Shown here one piece after another: positions 61,863 to 64,000 of a stretch of DNA of 64,000 nucleotides. The DNA is taken from contig NZ_JAJEKE010000018.1 of NCBI RefSeq assembly GCF_024363565.1, positions 34,718 to 98,717 of the forward strand. The letters are read 5' to 3'. The translations under genes were made by a program, and so were the position numbers. Source of the stretch: Lutispora saccharofermentans. GTDB lineage: Bacteria; Bacillota; Clostridia; Lutisporales; Lutisporaceae. Position 1 is the stretch's first letter. Every line of letters begins with the position of its first letter. The notes beneath the pieces are model-generated. The model was not told where the DNA came from and searched no databases. It saw nothing but the letters and a program-made list of their open reading frames with translations.

Positions 61863-62761
61863 TAAAATCTTTTGAAGAAATAAAAAGCAGATTAAAGGAC
61901 AGGACGGAAAAGCGTAAAGTTGCAGTGGCCTGCGCACAGGATGAGCATACCATTGAAGCAGTTATGGATGCCTATACTAATCAAATATTAATACCTGTTT
62001 TATTGGGAGAACGTGAAAAAATAATTAAGTTGCTTCAAGGATTAAACAAGAGTGCGGAAGGCATGGAAATTATGGATATAGGCGATCCGGCAGAATGTGC
62101 GCAAAAGGCTGCAGAGCTTGTAAATTCAGGCATGGTACAGGGAATCATGAAAGGCAAAATCAAAACAGGAGCGATGATGAAGGTTTTGCTCAGCAAAGAA
62201 AGCAATCTGCGCCTGGGGAAACCAATGTCTTTGCTTGCTTTTATGGAGGTCCCCACATATCACAAGATTTTTGCCATAACTGATGTAGGGCTTAACACAT
62301 ATCCGGATCTGGATCAAAAGCGGGCTATCTTGGAAAATGCGGTGGATACATTCAGGCGATTGGGCATAGACTGCCCCAAAGTAGCTGTAATGGCAGCGGT
62401 GGAACATGTGAATCAAAAGATGCAAGAAACGGTGGAAGCGGATATGTTAAAGCAAATGAATAGAAATGGCGAATTGCCCCATTGCATTGTAGAAGGCCCT
62501 ATATCTTATGATCTGGCAGTCAGTGAAGAGGCAGCCCGCATCAAGGACTATGACAGCCCTGTTGCCGGTGATGCCGATATTATGCTGGTGCCGGATATAG
62601 TAGCAGGCAATTTGCTGGCAAAGTCCCTGTTGTACTCGGGGAATGCAAGGACAGCGGGTATTATTGTGGGGGCAAAGGCTCCTATTGTAATTACGTCCCG
62701 CTCAGCTACTGCGGATGATAAATATATGTCATTGGCATTGGCTGCACTGATTGGGAAATAA
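61859..62761 (+). CDS. ptb: Phosphate butyryltransferase
   Basis: 300 residues of the phosphotransacetylase/phosphotransbutyrylase family. KGKIKTGAMMKVLL and VEGPISYDLAVSEEAA are Ptb signatures, and the C-terminal VAGNLLAKSLLY, then TSRSAT, are also typical. It converts the acyl-CoA made by the oxidoreductase to acyl-phosphate. The start overlaps the gamma-subunit stop, confirming a common operon. Branched acyl groups are probable substrates by context. Confidence 0.92.
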   Translation: MIKSFEEIKSRLKDRTEKRKVAVACAQDEHTIEAVMDAYTNQILIPVLLGEREKIIKLLQGLNKSAEGMEIMDIGDPAECAQKAAELVNSGMVQGIMKGKIKTGAMMKVLLSKESNLRLGKPMSLLAFMEVPTYHKIFAITDVGLNTYPDLDQKRAILENAVDTFRRLGIDCPKVAVMAAVEHVNQKMQETVEADMLKQMNRNGELPHCIVEGPISYDLAVSEEAARIKDYDSPVAGDADIMLVPDIVAGNLLAKSLLYSGNARTAGIIVGAKAPIVITSRSATADDKYMSLALAALIGK

Positions 62762-62782
62762 GAAAATGAGGGAGGGTAGGAT

Positions 62783-63856
62783 ATGAACGAAGAAGATAAA
62801 TTAATTTTGGTAATCAACCCTGGGTCAACCTCAACCAAGATAGGTGTTTATAAGAATGAATCGGAAATATTATGTAAAGGTATAGAGCATTCCGCAGAGG
62901 AGCTTTCAAAATATAGTAAAATGCTAGAGCAGTTTGAAATGAGAAGAGACGCTGTTTTAGATTGCTTAGAAGAAAATGATATTGACAGAGGCCAATTGTC
63001 CATCATTGTAGCCCGTGGAGGGACACTTCCGCCGATAGATGCGGGAGCAGTCTATGTAAATGATGAAATGATTAAGGTAATAAAGTCAGGAGCATTAGCA
63101 GAGCATGCTTCCAATCTTGCAGCTTTGATAGGAAAGAATATTGCAGACCCCCTGGGAATACCCGTTATCATTTATGATGGAGTTTCAACCGATGAATTAT
63201 CCGAGATCGCCAAGATATCAGGGATGGAAGCAATCACGAGGGATAGCCTGACCCATGCATTAAATACAAAAGCTGTAGCAAGAAAAGTGGCGGCAGAAAA
63301 TCATACCAGATATGAAAATGTAAACTATATTATTGCTCATTTAGGTGGAGGAATAACTATAAGTTTACATAAAAAAGGGAAAATGATCGATATCATCTCC
63401 GATGATGAAGGGCCCTTTTCTCCGGAGAGAGCTGGCAGAGTTCCATGCAGAAGATTGATAGAGTTATGCTATTCCGGGAAATATGATTATAATACCATGA
63501 GAAAAATGCTGCGGGGCAAAGGCGGACTTGTTTCTTATTTAGGGACAAATAATGCCGTTGAGGTGGAGAAACGGATTAAAGCGGGAGACGAGGAGGCAAA
63601 ATTGATATACCAAGCAATGGCATATCAAATTGCCAAAGGGATCGGAGAATTAAATGTTGTTGCTAAGGGAAAGATTGATGAAGTTATAATAACCGGTGGA
63701 ATTGCTCATTCGAGGATGATGACAGATTGGATTAAAGATTATGTTTCGTTTATAGCTCCTATCACAATCGTTCCGGGAGAAAACGAGCTTGAATCCCTGG
63801 CATTAGGAGGCTTACGTGTGGTCAGAGGTGAAGAAAAAGCAAGAGAGTATAAGTAA
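62783..63856 (+). CDS. buk: Butyrate kinase family acyl-phosphate kinase
   Basis: 357 residues of the acetate/butyrate kinase family. LVINPGSTSTKIGVY, ARGGTLPPIDAGAVYVND, AHLGGGITISLH and DEGPFSPERAGRVP are Buk motifs of the ASKHA fold. It makes ATP from acyl-phosphate, releasing butyrate, isobutyrate or another short branched acid. GGAGGGTAGG precedes the ATG. It is the final gene before a hairpin. Confidence 0.93.
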   Translation: MNEEDKLILVINPGSTSTKIGVYKNESEILCKGIEHSAEELSKYSKMLEQFEMRRDAVLDCLEENDIDRGQLSIIVARGGTLPPIDAGAVYVNDEMIKVIKSGALAEHASNLAALIGKNIADPLGIPVIIYDGVSTDELSEIAKISGMEAITRDSLTHALNTKAVARKVAAENHTRYENVNYIIAHLGGGITISLHKKGKMIDIISDDEGPFSPERAGRVPCRRLIELCYSGKYDYNTMRKMLRGKGGLVSYLGTNNAVEVEKRIKAGDEEAKLIYQAMAYQIAKGIGELNVVAKGKIDEVIITGGIAHSRMMTDWIKDYVSFIAPITIVPGENELESLALGGLRVVRGEEKAREYK

Positions 63857-63887
63857 GACCGGCAAATGAGCTTTGTTTATTTATAAG

Positions 63888-63916
63888 GGTTTCCTCCTGT
63901 TTTGACGGAGGAAACC
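63888..63916 (+). terminator. Terminator-like hairpin after buk
   Basis: GGTTTCCTCC and GGAGGAAACC form a perfect 10-bp stem with a 9-base loop, 31 bp after the stop. A clear T run does not follow, so it may be partial. Confidence 0.6.
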
Positions 63917-63959
63917 TAAGTTAAAAATTATAAGAAATCTAGATATATAAACATTCTCT

Positions 63960-64000
63960 GCGTTTTGTAAAACGCTGACACTATATTGTATTAGGAGGGA
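63960..64000 (+). promoter_or_regulatory. Palindrome and ribosome site of a gene beyond the right edge
   Basis: GCGTTTT and AAAACGC (63960-63966, 63969-63975) form a 7-bp inverted repeat with a 2-base centre. The window ends with TTAGGAGGGA, a ribosome site, so a gene probably starts just outside. Confidence 0.45.

Noticed and set aside
1..64000. CRISPR arrays, rRNA or tRNA genes
   Set aside because: No regularly spaced direct repeats and no tRNA or rRNA signature were noticed on either strand.

Overview
The window looks like part of a low-G+C, strictly anaerobic Firmicute chromosome, probably a clostridial or Tissierella-like amino-acid fermenter. Evidence is the AT-rich coding, strong AGGAGG ribosome sites, frequent ATGA and TAATG start/stop overlaps, many oxygen-sensitive enzyme families (radical SAM, HgdC-type activator, ferredoxin-linked 2-oxoacid oxidoreductase) and a Ptb-Buk acid-forming route. 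No rRNA, tRNA or CRISPR array was seen. The species assignment is inference.

Region 1 (2-27462, + strand, open at the left edge) is a large biosynthetic cluster that matches no characterised cluster I know. It carries discrete type II-like fatty-acid/polyketide parts: one intact ketosynthase, two ketosynthase-like proteins without a full catalytic set, ACP, FabZ-like dehydratase, FabG-like reductase, crotonase, two malonyl/acyl transferases and an Sfp-type phosphopantetheinyl transferase. Added to these are four B12-binding-type radical SAM proteins, a 2-hydroxyacyl-CoA dehydratase/benzoyl-CoA reductase-like module (a fused 725-aa protein, its ATPase activator and a split partner pair), a free-standing adenylation-PCP protein whose pocket reads like glycine, three BtrH-like Cys-His acyltransferase candidates, a membrane-anchored alpha/beta hydrolase, a uracil-DNA-glycosylase-like protein with iron-sulfur-type cysteines, a GGDEF-NHL fusion and a 76-aa orphan. 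My working model is a reduced or methylated acyl chain built on ACP and passed by BtrH-like enzymes to or from a glycyl-PCP. The product is unknown.

Region 2 (27550-35918) has a divergent LysR regulator and a catabolic set: class V aminotransferase, TRAP permease plus TAXI binding lipoprotein, aspartate dehydrogenase, a 4-hydroxy-2-oxoglutarate-aldolase-like DapA-family protein and a homoserine-dehydrogenase-like enzyme. A structured element resembling an IS200/IS605 right end or omega-RNA lies between the aminotransferase and the permease.

Region 3 (35978-56421) is a defence island: a Wadjet operon in the order jetD-jetA-jetB-jetC, an ATPase plus DUF4276 pair, a decayed AbiE toxin-antitoxin remnant, and a DUF499-DUF3780-DUF1156 methylase-PLD/SNF2 helicase cassette. 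Decayed coding fragments fill the gaps, including a transposase-like HTH piece at the right end.

Region 4 (56579-63975) has a GntR-type regulator with a palindrome over its promoter, then an operon for 2-oxoacid fermentation: class I aminotransferase, P-loop protein, ferredoxin, three oxidoreductase subunits, phosphate butyryltransferase and butyrate kinase. The order fits conversion of amino acids (probably branched-chain) to acyl-CoA and then to fatty acids with ATP formation.
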